Assembly: GCA_017557925.1 (NCBI GenBank)
Contig: JAFYWO010000075.1
Coordinates: 1 to 13,768, forward strand
From: Alphaproteobacteria bacterium
GTDB taxonomy: Bacteria; Pseudomonadota; Alphaproteobacteria; RF32; CAG-239
Length of the DNA stretch: 13,768 bases
Direction: 5' to 3'
Shown here piece by piece: positions 1-7,576 of this stretch. Both the position numbers and the translations under genes were made by a program. Under the pieces are notes generated by a model that saw only the letters and a program-made list of their open reading frames with translations, was not told the origin of the DNA and made no database searches. Positions within the stretch are counted from its first letter, which is position 1; every line of letters starts with the position of its first letter.

Positions 1-29
1 CCTCACCACAAGTAGCTCCTATTGAAAAT

Positions 30-251
30 ATGACACATAAAATAACAAAAATCCTAAAACTAATCATAGCTCCATTCTTAAACAAAGATGGAGGAGATAT
101 AGAATTTTCTTCTTATGAAAATAACACCGTTTATGTAAAATTTTTGGGTAAATGTAATGGTTGCCCTTATGCTGCACGCACTTTAAAAGAGAGGGTTGAA
201 AAAAATCTCGTATCTTATCTTCCTGAAGTAAAAAAGGCAGAACTTATATGA
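30..251 (+). CDS. NifU C-terminal-domain (Nfu-type) Fe-S cluster protein, possibly 5'-partial
   Basis: Small Fe-S cluster scaffold/carrier domain. Nfu domains bind a [4Fe-4S] cluster between two subunits and pass it to apo-enzymes in the cytoplasm. Counting from ATG 30, DGGDIEF is at residues 20-26 and the cluster-ligand motif C42-N-G-C45-P follows, then an amphipathic segment (TLKERVEKNL) and the typical PEVKKAE ending. At 73 aa it matches stand-alone NifU-domain proteins, where DGGD lies about 20 residues from the start. However, the frame stays open upstream to the window edge (residues SPQVAPIEN before the Met) and ATG 30 has no Shine-Dalgarno, so this may be the C-terminal domain of a longer Nfu protein. 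Its TGA overlaps the ATG of the next gene (ATGA), showing translational coupling. Family call is firm; the start is uncertain. Confidence 0.8.
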   Translation: MTHKITKILKLIIAPFLNKDGGDIEFSSYENNTVYVKFLGKCNGCPYAARTLKERVEKNLVSYLPEVKKAELI

Positions 252-1153
252 AAAAAATATATATCATAACATCTCTGATACTATTTTCTTTATCAATACA
301 TATAAAACCGCTTTGTGCCCAAATAAAAACAACAAAACTATTTAATATAACCTATGTTGAAAATGCTACGGTTCAAGAACTTGAAGAAGTATTTAAAGCA
401 CATAAATACAAACGTTTCCGAGCTCTTGATGATGATGCTTATCCTGCAATTTTTGTAAAAACACTCCCTATAGACTTTCAAGAAATCACTTCTCAAAAAT
501 ACCGAAATGAACTATTTATTCGCATTCTATGCCCTATAGCTCTTAAAATAAATGAAGAAATAGAAAACGAAAGAAACCAACTTCTGCTCATAGAAAAATC
601 ATACGTTCAAAACAAATCACTAACCCCAACAGAGCTAGAAAAGCTGGAATTTTTAAGCAATAAGTATGATTACTTCACAAAAGAAAAAGGCACGCAAAGA
701 GCCCCCCTTCAAATAGAAAATCTAAAACTCCGCATAGAACGGATTCCTCCTTCAATACTAATTGCTATTGCAGCTCTTGAAAGTAACTGGGGCTTTTCCC
801 GTCCGGCGAAACTTGCAAACTCTCTTTATAAAGAAAAAGTATGGCATACTACCGAAGGATTAGAACCTCTTGAAGATAAAGATGATGGTTATCGTTTCAA
901 AATTTTTGACAGCCTTATGGAAAGTATGCGAAGCTATGCCCTAACTTTTAATTCAAATATAAACTATTCTACAACTTGGATATCTCGCAAAGAAACAATG
1001 AAAAGACAAGATAATCAAGCTCTTGGTGACAACATAGCCCACTCACTATCCTTGGCTTCAAATCTTCCCAACTATATGGGAATACTTGAATATACCATTG
1101 CTTTTTATGACTTATTTGCCGTAGATATTGGCCACCTAAAACGAGAGGAATAA
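248..1153 (+). CDS. Bax-like exported glucosaminidase-domain protein
   Basis: Predicted periplasmic peptidoglycan hydrolase of the Bax group (glucosaminidase fold, beta-N-acetylglucosaminidase family), expected to cut glycan strands during wall remodelling. Residues 1-24 form a signal peptide (two lysines, hydrophobic core, likely cut after LCA). Residues about 85-145 hold the helical charged region usual in Bax proteins (FIRILCPIALKINEEIENE). The catalytic domain runs from about 165 to 295: PPSILIAIAALESNWG with E178 as the likely general acid, then KLANSLY, a YRFKIFDSLMESMRSY segment and NYMGILEYTIAFYDLF. The 301-residue length is a little above E. coli Bax (about 270). It starts inside the stop of the Fe-S gene and is followed two bases later by the glyoxalase II-like gene, so the three are probably co-transcribed. 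The substrate is inferred from the family. Confidence 0.85.
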   Translation: MKKIYIITSLILFSLSIHIKPLCAQIKTTKLFNITYVENATVQELEEVFKAHKYKRFRALDDDAYPAIFVKTLPIDFQEITSQKYRNELFIRILCPIALKINEEIENERNQLLLIEKSYVQNKSLTPTELEKLEFLSNKYDYFTKEKGTQRAPLQIENLKLRIERIPPSILIAIAALESNWGFSRPAKLANSLYKEKVWHTTEGLEPLEDKDDGYRFKIFDSLMESMRSYALTFNSNINYSTTWISRKETMKRQDNQALGDNIAHSLSLASNLPNYMGILEYTIAFYDLFAVDIGHLKREE

Positions 1154-1155
1154 AA

Positions 1156-1851
1156 ATGACCGCAAAAATATACCCTGTCTTTTGTAATCAAAAAAATATG
1201 GCAAACTATGCCTATATAATAAATCCGACTAATACAAATAAAGCCATTATTATAGATGCGGCAGAAGCAAAACCAATACTTACAATGTTAGAGACATTAA
1301 ACCTAATTCCGACACATATTATCACAACACACCACCATTTTGACCACGTTGAAGGAAATTTAGAGCTAAAAGAAAAATACAATCTGACAATACTTGCCCC
1401 AAACGATGAATTAGAAAAAATATCTGGTGCAAGCGTTCCTATAATAGCAAACCAAGAATTTATACTCCATGATATAAAATTTTTACCGATATCAGCCAAA
1501 GGACATACAAACGGACATCTTATATACTACATAAAAGAGCTTGAAGCATTATTTACAGGAGATGTCCTATTTAATCTTTGTGTCGGCGGTCTTTTTGAGG
1601 GGACAGCTAAAGAAATGTTTGAAACATTACAAAAAATCAAACAACTTCCCGATTCTACTCTGATTTTTCCCGGACACGAATATACTTCTTCTTGTATAAC
1701 AAGACAAATGCTAAACCATAAAGAGTTCAAACTCTATCTTGAAAAACTATATCTTAGACAACAAAACAAACTGGCACCGGCTACGTTATTTGAAGAAAAA
1801 CTCTTTAACCCCTACTTACAAGCAAATACTTTTGACCAATTTTTAGGATAA
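1156..1851 (+). CDS. gloB: Glyoxalase II-like metallo-beta-lactamase-fold hydrolase (hydroxyacylglutathione hydrolase)
   Basis: Cytoplasmic binuclear metal hydrolase. Glyoxalase II converts S-lactoylglutathione to D-lactate and glutathione, the second step of methylglyoxal detoxification. The metal-ligand set is complete: T58-H59-H-H61-F-D63-H64 (THxHxDH), H117 in GHTNGH, bridging D136 in FTGD, and H174 in PGHEYT. The family segment after the aspartate (LFEGTAKEMFETLQKIKQLPD) points to glyoxalase II rather than a generic MBL protein, and the NPYL near the end matches the C-terminal helical domain. At 231 aa it is about 20-30 residues shorter than usual, with a reduced C-terminal domain. GAGAGGA at 1143-1149 is the ribosome-binding site. 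A related persulfide or generic thioesterase is possible. No glyoxalase I is in the window. Confidence 0.82.
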   Translation: MTAKIYPVFCNQKNMANYAYIINPTNTNKAIIIDAAEAKPILTMLETLNLIPTHIITTHHHFDHVEGNLELKEKYNLTILAPNDELEKISGASVPIIANQEFILHDIKFLPISAKGHTNGHLIYYIKELEALFTGDVLFNLCVGGLFEGTAKEMFETLQKIKQLPDSTLIFPGHEYTSSCITRQMLNHKEFKLYLEKLYLRQQNKLAPATLFEEKLFNPYLQANTFDQFLG

Positions 1852-1856
1852 ACGAT

Positions 1857-3473
1857 ATGTTTTTTAGCTTAAATAAAAAATTCTTTGTAACCATTATAAC
1901 CTTTCTCTTATTTTGTTCAGGCATATTTTTAATCATATTTGATAACACTATCGGTAAAAAAATAACCTCAGAACATGATAACATCATTAGCCGAAACCAG
2001 TATGTGATTGAACTGTTAAACGAAAACATCAGCCTTCGCAAAAAAATAAGTTATTTTCAGCCGGAAAAACCTCTCCAACTAAGCAATAAACAAGATGAAC
2101 TTTCACGAGAGCAAAAACTAAATGAAGAACTAATAAAAACATACAACGATGACTACTCTGCCTTACTTGAAAGCCTGACAATTTTGGGTCTTGGTGCATC
2201 ACTTACACTTATATCTCTTATTGTGCTTTGGTTATTATTAAGACACTGGGTAATAACCCCTATTGATAAGCTAACAGAGGTATCAATAGGCGTTGCAAAC
2301 GGTGACTTTTCTAAAAGAATAAAAATCAAAAAATCGCATTTTACAGACGAATTTAATACTCTAATGCAAACTATAAACTTTATGTTGGATAACATTGAAA
2401 CCAATATTAATAGCATCAAAGAAAAAGAGATATTTCTCCAAAATCTGATTGATGCAATGCCTGATGCCATTCGTGTAATAGACAATAACCACAACATAAT
2501 CCTTTCAAACAAAGCTCATTCTGATTTGATAAAAAAGAAATATTTTTATAACTCAAATAAGTGCTATACATCTTATTCAAAAGAAAATAAATGTCCTTGC
2601 ACAAAAGAACATCTGTGTCCATTGGAAGAACTAAAAAAATCTTCATCATCTTCCGTAAAACTCATTCATATAGTAAATGATCATCCGCTATCCATCAACT
2701 CGGCAAGGATTACTCTAAACAATGAAATTGGTATTGTTGAATCTATTCGTGACTTGAGTGACAATATAAATTACTCACACCAACAAAAAATTTCCTCTCT
2801 TGGTTTTCTTGCTTCATCTCTTGCACACGAAATAAAAAATAATCTTGGCGCAATAAATATAATACTAGATGGTGTTTTGCAAAAATATTACTCATCAGAC
2901 TCAAAAGAGGAAGAAAAAAAATATCTTGAAATGATATCAACCCAAATAAAAGAATGTATAAAAGTTCCTGAACGTCTGTTAAAAATATCTAGCTCCAACG
3001 AGCAAACCAATACTATATTCCCTATAACCTCATCTATAAATGATGTCTTATCGCTTCTTGATTATGAAATAAAAAGTAAAGGTATCACTCTTATTAAAAA
3101 TTTTTCCAACACCAAAGAAAATATCTCCGGTAACGAAACAGATTTCAAAATGATACTTCTAAACCTAATTCAAAACTCCATTAACGCAATGCCTAAAGGC
3201 GGAAATTTGGAAATAAAAACCAATACCAATAAAGATGCCGTATTAATAGACATAAAAGACAATGGATGTGGAATTAAAGAAGAAGACTTAAAACATATTT
3301 TTGAACCATTTTACTCAACTTCCAAAAATAAAACAGGCACAGGGTTGGGACTTGCCATAGTAAAGGATTTGATACAAAAACTAAACGCAAAAATTACTGT
3401 TTCCAGCACTTATAACATCGGAACAAGTTTTCAAATAACGATTCCACGACAAAAACACAAAAAACTCTTGTAA
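1857..3473 (+). CDS. Membrane sensor histidine kinase (HAMP-PAS-HisKA-HATPase), orphan
   Basis: Inner-membrane two-component sensor that would autophosphorylate a histidine and pass phosphate to a response regulator. Domains: TM1 about 9-29, a short periplasmic loop with a predicted coiled coil (about 38-100), TM2 about 107-128, HAMP about 129-182 (ITPIDKLTEVSIGVANGDF), PAS about 190-305, and kinase core 310-530. H324 in LAHEIKNN is the phosphoacceptor. N440 lies in the N box, DNGCGI at 468-473 is G1, IFEPFYS at 481-487 is the F box, and GTGLGLAIV at 494-502 is G2. All ATP-binding boxes are present, so it looks active. The PAS contains C236, C246, C248 and C254 in a CY...CPC...CPLEE arrangement. 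No response regulator is nearby, so the partner and stimulus are unknown. The gene starts five bases after the gloB-like stop, with AGGA at 1845-1848. Confidence 0.92.
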   Translation: MFFSLNKKFFVTIITFLLFCSGIFLIIFDNTIGKKITSEHDNIISRNQYVIELLNENISLRKKISYFQPEKPLQLSNKQDELSREQKLNEELIKTYNDDYSALLESLTILGLGASLTLISLIVLWLLLRHWVITPIDKLTEVSIGVANGDFSKRIKIKKSHFTDEFNTLMQTINFMLDNIETNINSIKEKEIFLQNLIDAMPDAIRVIDNNHNIILSNKAHSDLIKKKYFYNSNKCYTSYSKENKCPCTKEHLCPLEELKKSSSSSVKLIHIVNDHPLSINSARITLNNEIGIVESIRDLSDNINYSHQQKISSLGFLASSLAHEIKNNLGAINIILDGVLQKYYSSDSKEEEKKYLEMISTQIKECIKVPERLLKISSSNEQTNTIFPITSSINDVLSLLDYEIKSKGITLIKNFSNTKENISGNETDFKMILLNLIQNSINAMPKGGNLEIKTNTNKDAVLIDIKDNGCGIKEEDLKHIFEPFYSTSKNKTGTGLGLAIVKDLIQKLNAKITVSSTYNIGTSFQITIPRQKHKKLL

Positions 3474-3496
3474 AATAATATTTAGAGGTATATATA
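3468..3496 (+). promoter_or_regulatory. Candidate sigma-70-type promoter for infA
   Basis: TTGTAA (3468-3473) and TATATA (3491-3496) are separated by 17 bases, each matching four of six consensus positions. The -35 overlaps the end of the histidine kinase gene. The spacing is ideal, but such matches are common in AT-rich DNA. It would let infA be expressed independently of the upstream run. Confidence 0.35.
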
Positions 3497-3527
3497 GCTA
3501 AAAAAAGAAATTTATAAGGATTTATTT

Positions 3528-3749
3528 ATGAGTAAAGAAGAACTTTTGGAATTTACCGGTGATGTTATAGAAAAACTCCCTAATGCTATGTTCAGAGTCC
3601 GCTTAGAAAATGGAGTTGAAATATTAGCTCACACAGCTGGAAAAATGCGTAAATTCCGCATTCGTGTTATGGTTGGAGATAAAGTAGATATTGAAATGAC
3701 ACCTTATGATTTGACAAAAGGACGTATTACTTTCCGCCATAAAGACTAA
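3528..3749 (+). CDS. infA: Translation initiation factor IF-1
   Basis: IF-1 binds the A site of the 30S subunit and helps IF-2 and IF-3 select the initiator tRNA. The 73-residue protein is one S1-like OB fold of full family length: [17 protein letters not shown] at the start, the conserved [16 protein letters not shown] segment at 32-47, [19 protein letters not shown] and a short basic tail. The [11 protein letters not shown] ending and the K-x-x-F-R-I-R-V variant resemble alphaproteobacterial IF-1. AAGGA at 3516-3520 lies eight bases before the ATG, one of the clearest ribosome-binding sites in the window. It is flanked by a candidate promoter and a hairpin terminator, so it is probably a single-gene unit. 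Confidence 0.97.
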   Translation: MSKEELLEFTGDVIEKLPNAMFRVRLENGVEILAHTAGKMRKFRIRVMVGDKVDIEMTPYDLTKGRITFRHKD

Positions 3750-3750
3750 T

Positions 3751-3777
3751 AAAAAGAGGGCAAGCCCTCTTTTTTTT
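3751..3777. terminator. Intrinsic terminator, probably bidirectional, between infA and the DUF192 gene
   Basis: The inverted repeat AAAAAGAGGG-CAAG-CCCTCTTTTT forms a hairpin with a GC-rich core and a small loop, followed by T-run to 3777 on the plus strand. Read on the minus strand, the A-run at 3751-3755 becomes a T5 tail, so the same hairpin can end both infA and the convergent gene that stops at 3782. Confidence 0.9.
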
Positions 3778-3781
3778 GTTC

Positions 3782-4258
3782 TTATTTAATATTTTGCCTT
3801 TGGAAACGGTTATCTTTAATATACCCCATCAAACTAAAATCAATATCAACTACATCATTAACGCTAAATTTTCTTTTATCAGCCTCTCCTGCGTTTATTT
3901 CTAACACATAACAAAATTTTGTTTTACTTCTTATTACTTTTTCTAAAAGCGGTGTAGCATTCTTATGAATATCTTTTAAAACTCCGTCACATCCGATAAA
4001 AAGCATATCAAGTGGAATAAAAGTATTTTTCATCCACATAGCTAACTCTATTCCCTCATATTTTCTAAAATCAAACAGCATACCTTTATTTTCCGGCATA
4101 CTTTTTACAAACATTAACCCTCTTTTGTGCTCATCATCTGTTCGCATAATTTTTATCTCGTAGCAAAATTTATCTTCCACACAAAGCATATCTTTCTGCA
4201 TGTTTATAACAACGACAGCACACAACAAAAAAGCAATTATAAGCAATCTATAATTCAT
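3782..4258 (-). CDS. DUF192 family exported or membrane-anchored protein
   Basis: Member of the DUF192 family, small single-domain proteins usually exported in proteobacteria; their biochemical role is not established. Residues 1-20 (MNYRLLIIAFLLCAVVVINM) form a signal peptide or anchor. The family core follows: RGLMFVKSMPENKGMLFDF at 46-64, MWMKNTFIPLDMLFI at 74-88, a DGVLKDIHKNATP segment and VLEINAGEA at 118-126. The 158-residue length is typical. I start at the ATG ending at 4258, because GGAG at 4264-4267 (plus coordinates) sits just upstream; the TTG at 4270 would put that site inside the gene. It is the only minus-strand gene and is transcribed divergently from the glycosylation island. 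Confidence 0.88.
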   Translation of the reverse strand: MNYRLLIIAFLLCAVVVINMQKDMLCVEDKFCYEIKIMRTDDEHKRGLMFVKSMPENKGMLFDFRKYEGIELAMWMKNTFIPLDMLFIGCDGVLKDIHKNATPLLEKVIRSKTKFCYVLEINAGEADKRKFSVNDVVDIDFSLMGYIKDNRFQRQNIK

Positions 4259-4281
4259 TCCAAACTCCAAAAATTTACTAT

Positions 4282-4311
4282 ATTTTAGAAATTATAAAAC
4301 TACACTGTCAA
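4282..4311 (-). promoter_or_regulatory. Sigma-70-like promoter for the DUF192 gene
   Basis: On the minus strand, a perfect TTGACA (4311-4306) is followed after 18 bases by TAAAAT (4287-4282, five of six consensus positions). Transcription would start near 4275, giving a leader of under 20 bases that contains the GGAG ribosome-binding site. It lies in the divergent spacer before the first GtrII-like gene. Confidence 0.65.
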
Positions 4312-4320
4312 TAGCATAAT
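4292..4320 (+). promoter_or_regulatory. Weak candidate promoter for the glycosylation island
   Basis: On the plus strand, TTATAA (4292-4297) and CATAAT (4315-4320) are 17 bases apart; the -10 matches five of six positions and the -35 only three. It overlaps the stronger minus-strand promoter, so the two may compete. The following gene also has only a weak ribosome-binding site (GAAAG, 4331-4335). Confidence 0.25.
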
Positions 4321-4342
4321 CATTTTAACAGAAAGAATAATA

Positions 4343-5947
4343 ATGCAAAATATCATAAAAAATCTTACTCTTTCCAAAAAAGAAATATTTCTTTGGTTTT
4401 TGGGTTTTTCTGTTTTAACACTAAGTTTTTTGCCTTTAATTACAAATTTTACTTGGGGAAATCATGATTGGCTTTCTCTGAAAACTGACGGACACTTAAA
4501 AGCAGGATTTATTGAAGGAAGAATATCACAATACCTTTTTTTATACTTATTTTTAGATTCGCACATTCTCCCTATTCTAAATACAGGATTAGGTTTCTTA
4601 ATTTACTCGCTAACCATTGTTTTGTTTACCACTCGTTTTTTTGAATTTGATATTAACAACAAAAAAATATATTTCATAATACCACTTATTGCTTCTCTTC
4701 CTTATACCAATGAAATAACGTTTTTTCAATTCATAATCCTTAGCCAACTTATTTGGACTTTTACTATTTTTATGTCACTTATGTTTGCTAAAAAAGCAAC
4801 AAAAAAACATCACATAATTTATACCATACTATCAACCTTTTTCCTATTTTTAAGTATCGGCGGATATCCTGCGTCTTCAAATTTATTCATAATATCTTTA
4901 ATTCTTTATTTATCACAAATATATAGCTCAACAAAAAACATAACCATAACATTAAAAAAATCTATACCTTTTATCGTAAGTTTATTTATTTCTTTTACAA
5001 CACTATATTTTACCTATAAATATTTACAAAATACTGGCCAAATGATAAAGCTCTATAATAACGAAACCATTTCTTTACAAGAGTTAATCTTAAACCTACC
5101 CAAATCATTTATGCTTTCCATAACAAGCCTTATAACCCCTCAGCCTTTTTTTAGTCTAATATACAAAACATTAAGCTCATTTATTATATTTTCTTTTATT
5201 TTTTACTACCTCAAACAATCTTCCTCCTTAAAAGATTTTTTAATACGTCTTCTCTTTTTCTTTGCAATAATATTAGGTATAAAATTTTCAGCCCTCCTAA
5301 CCAAAGAAACTCCACAAACTTTTTTTGCAACCAGTGACCCTGTATTTTTTATGATAAGAACTGACTTCTATTCACTTCCTATCTTAATTTTATTTAGTCT
5401 ATGTTTCCTTACAAAAAATACCAAAACATATATCAAAAACATCATAAGTGTAGTAATTACCATATTGATATTCTCAAATATCAATAGCAACCTTTACTAT
5501 TCCAAAATAAATATTCTTGCTTTCAGAAGTGAGATAAATTTAACAGAACGAATAAGTGACAGAATAAAAAAATCTCCCAACTACAATCCAAATACTTTGT
5601 ATACCTTGATTCAAGCAACAGATTTATCTTTTCGCCCCCGATTTTATCACAAACCAATACCAACCTATCAGGCTTTTTATACCTTACACAGCCCTTTTAC
5701 ACGTTATTGGATACCCAATGATTACTATAATTTTTATGCTATACAACCTTTTGTATCACAACAGGTTTCCATAAACCCCAAAGATATAAATGATGAAATG
5801 ATCAATTATTTTACTAATCAAATAGAAACTTGGCCATCATCTAATTCTGTTTATTTGGACAATAAATATGCCATAATAACACTTTCCCCAAAAGGCAAAA
5901 ATATGTTAACAGAACAATTTAAAAGCATTAAGAGTATCAAACAATGA
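4343..5947 (+). CDS. GtrII-like multi-pass membrane glycosyltransferase, paralogue 1
   Basis: Probable GT-C-fold transferase resembling the GtrII glucosyltransferase family, which moves a sugar from a polyprenyl-phosphate carrier to a surface glycan on the periplasmic side. About ten hydrophobic segments fill residues 12-385, followed by a soluble region of about 150 residues. The first outer loop carries W38-G-N-H-D42 and E58-G-R60, where catalytic acids are expected in GT-C enzymes; PYT is at 120-122 and GGYP at 173-176. The tail contains LSFRPRFYHK and W497-P. All these features recur in the other two paralogues here. This copy is the most divergent (GGYPA in place of GGYPP, no SWLYF). Its TGA overlaps the ATG of paralogue 2. 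Sugar and acceptor cannot be read from sequence. Confidence 0.68.
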   Translation: MQNIIKNLTLSKKEIFLWFLGFSVLTLSFLPLITNFTWGNHDWLSLKTDGHLKAGFIEGRISQYLFLYLFLDSHILPILNTGLGFLIYSLTIVLFTTRFFEFDINNKKIYFIIPLIASLPYTNEITFFQFIILSQLIWTFTIFMSLMFAKKATKKHHIIYTILSTFFLFLSIGGYPASSNLFIISLILYLSQIYSSTKNITITLKKSIPFIVSLFISFTTLYFTYKYLQNTGQMIKLYNNETISLQELILNLPKSFMLSITSLITPQPFFSLIYKTLSSFIIFSFIFYYLKQSSSLKDFLIRLLFFFAIILGIKFSALLTKETPQTFFATSDPVFFMIRTDFYSLPILILFSLCFLTKNTKTYIKNIISVVITILIFSNINSNLYYSKINILAFRSEINLTERISDRIKKSPNYNPNTLYTLIQATDLSFRPRFYHKPIPTYQAFYTLHSPFTRYWIPNDYYNFYAIQPFVSQQVSINPKDINDEMINYFTNQIETWPSSNSVYLDNKYAIITLSPKGKNMLTEQFKSIKSIKQ

Positions 5948-7509
5948 AATCATTACTAAAAAAACTATCACTACTACCTGATTCTAATATCCAAAAAGCA
6001 CTGCTTATAAGCTTTATCATCGCAAATTTTTGCTTTTTATACCATACACTAAATTTTATGTGGGGAAATCACGATGTAAAATTTATTAAAGAAGAATTAT
6101 TACTTTCTTCCGGATTATTTGAAGGTCGTTTCACACAATTTATTCTATACAGACTTTTAACTAACGGACAGATTTTACCTGTCTTAAACAATCTTATAGG
6201 TTTTTCTTTTTTAATAATAGCAATGTATGTATTGTCAAAATACTGGAATATTCCGCAAACAAAACTAAATCTTATAATTTTTACAACCTTTTTTATAACC
6301 CAACCTTATACTCTTTCTTGGCTATACTTTACATTCATAACTATCAGTTGTATGGCTTGGGCTTTTTTTGCTATTTTAGGATTATATTTATCCTCTTTAA
6401 TAAAAAACCATCCCCACAAACTTCTTTTATCAATCATATCAATTATATGTTTTTATCTGCCACTTGGCGGATATCCTCCAATAATAAACACTTTTTTTGT
6501 TTGTCTTTCTGCAAAAATGACTCTTGATGTTATTTTTTACCAAAAAAATATAAAAGACCTGTTTGCAACCTATAAATATACCATTATAAATATACTCATT
6601 TCAGCTATCTTGTTTAAGTTAACGCTATATTTTGTCCCTTCTGATGAAGTCTATAATTTAGAAACAACTCCTATACAAGATTTACCGAATAAATTTTTTT
6701 CAACTCTCAAAATATCTTTCAATCAATTTTTTGTATCTGTGCCTTTTATGGAAAAAGGATATAAAATAACACTTGCCATAATGAGTTTTATATCCATATT
6801 TGGAGCAATAATTACCTCAACCGACACAAAAAAACGTCTCCTGAGTATAGTACTGATTTGTGCTACAATTTGGTTTACCTCTCTTACAACATTTTTGGTA
6901 GTTCCGCCAACAGAATACGTTTCACGCATAGACTTCTATGGTTATGGTTTTTTATATGCTTTCTTTTTATCACTTTTATTGAGCCTAAAACCAAAAATAT
7001 TTGAAAGTATAGGTATCTTGTTTGGACTTATCCTTATATATTTAAATATTCTAAACAATTACCACGCACTTTATGTTTGGCAAGAGGGCTTTAAACACGA
7101 AACAAAGATATTAGAAAACATTTACACACGCATAGAATTACATCCTAACTTTAATCCTGAAAAAAAATACCGAATTTTCCAAGTCGGAGATATTTCATTA
7201 CGCCCCATGTATTACAACAAAAATATTGATAAAGATGATGTTTTCTTACTTTCAATTCCATATTTAGCTATGTGGCAAAGTAAAAACCTTTTGCAATTTT
7301 ATTCTCCGTTTAATTTCACATCAGACATAGAAAACCTATTCATAAGTGACATAACGGATTCAGTTCAAGATTATGTAAATAACAGAGCTCGTATATGGCC
7401 GGAAAAAGATTCAATCTACATAGATGACAACATTATTTTGATAGTTTTGACCCAAAACGAGCTTAACAAACTAAAAATTAAAGTAAATAACTTGCTTAAC
7501 AAAACATAA
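5944..7509 (+). CDS. GtrII-like multi-pass membrane glycosyltransferase, paralogue 2
   Basis: Second member of the local GT-C trio, 521 aa, with the same plan as its neighbours: an N-terminal membrane segment at about 19-37, an outer loop with W40-G-N-H-D44 and E60-G-R62, PYTLSWLYF at 121-129, GGYPP at 175-179, further membrane segments to about residue 370, then a soluble C-terminal part with ISLRPMYYNK and W485-P. It resembles paralogue 3 more than paralogue 1 in SWLYF, GGYPP and EGRF-x-QF. The four-base ATGA overlap with paralogue 1 implies coupled translation. A polyprenyl-phosphate-sugar donor is inferred from the family and from the GtrB-like gene that follows. It could also be an uncharacterised GT-C enzyme with a different sugar. 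Confidence 0.68.
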   Translation: MKSLLKKLSLLPDSNIQKALLISFIIANFCFLYHTLNFMWGNHDVKFIKEELLLSSGLFEGRFTQFILYRLLTNGQILPVLNNLIGFSFLIIAMYVLSKYWNIPQTKLNLIIFTTFFITQPYTLSWLYFTFITISCMAWAFFAILGLYLSSLIKNHPHKLLLSIISIICFYLPLGGYPPIINTFFVCLSAKMTLDVIFYQKNIKDLFATYKYTIINILISAILFKLTLYFVPSDEVYNLETTPIQDLPNKFFSTLKISFNQFFVSVPFMEKGYKITLAIMSFISIFGAIITSTDTKKRLLSIVLICATIWFTSLTTFLVVPPTEYVSRIDFYGYGFLYAFFLSLLLSLKPKIFESIGILFGLILIYLNILNNYHALYVWQEGFKHETKILENIYTRIELHPNFNPEKKYRIFQVGDISLRPMYYNKNIDKDDVFLLSIPYLAMWQSKNLLQFYSPFNFTSDIENLFISDITDSVQDYVNNRARIWPEKDSIYIDDNIILIVLTQNELNKLKIKVNNLLNKT

Positions 7510-7545
7510 TATTAACAAAAAAATTACGCTTTTATGTTAAACAAG

Positions 7546-7551
7546 TATAAT
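7546..7551 (+). promoter_or_regulatory. Candidate -10 element before the GtrB-like gene
   Basis: A perfect TATAAT lies 25 bases before the GtrB-like ATG, in the only sizeable gap (67 bases) inside the glycosylation island. No good -35 is present at 16-18 bases, and there is no extended TG. It may give internal expression of the GtrB-like gene and paralogue 3, but could be chance. Confidence 0.3.
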
Positions 7552-7576
7552 ACCTAAACTTTTATGAGATAAAAAC

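Noticed and set aside
4259..4270. TTG start four codons upstream for the DUF192 gene.
   Set aside because: The GGAG ribosome-binding site would lie within the coding sequence, and the ATG gives a normal signal-peptide start.
6318..6527. Open frame within GtrII-like paralogue 2 on the same strand, mirrored by 8887-9108 within paralogue 3.
   Set aside because: The two shadow peptides resemble each other at the start (MAI...IH) only because the underlying SWLYF region of the real genes is homologous. They lack ribosome-binding sites and any family features.
7503..7540. Inverted repeats (AACATAA/TTATGTT and TTAACA/TGTTAA) in the gap before the GtrB-like gene, considered as an operator or terminator.
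   Set aside because: Arms are 6-7 bases, AT-only except for one G/C pair, mutually exclusive, with 17-22-base loops and no T-run; chance is likely in such AT-rich DNA.
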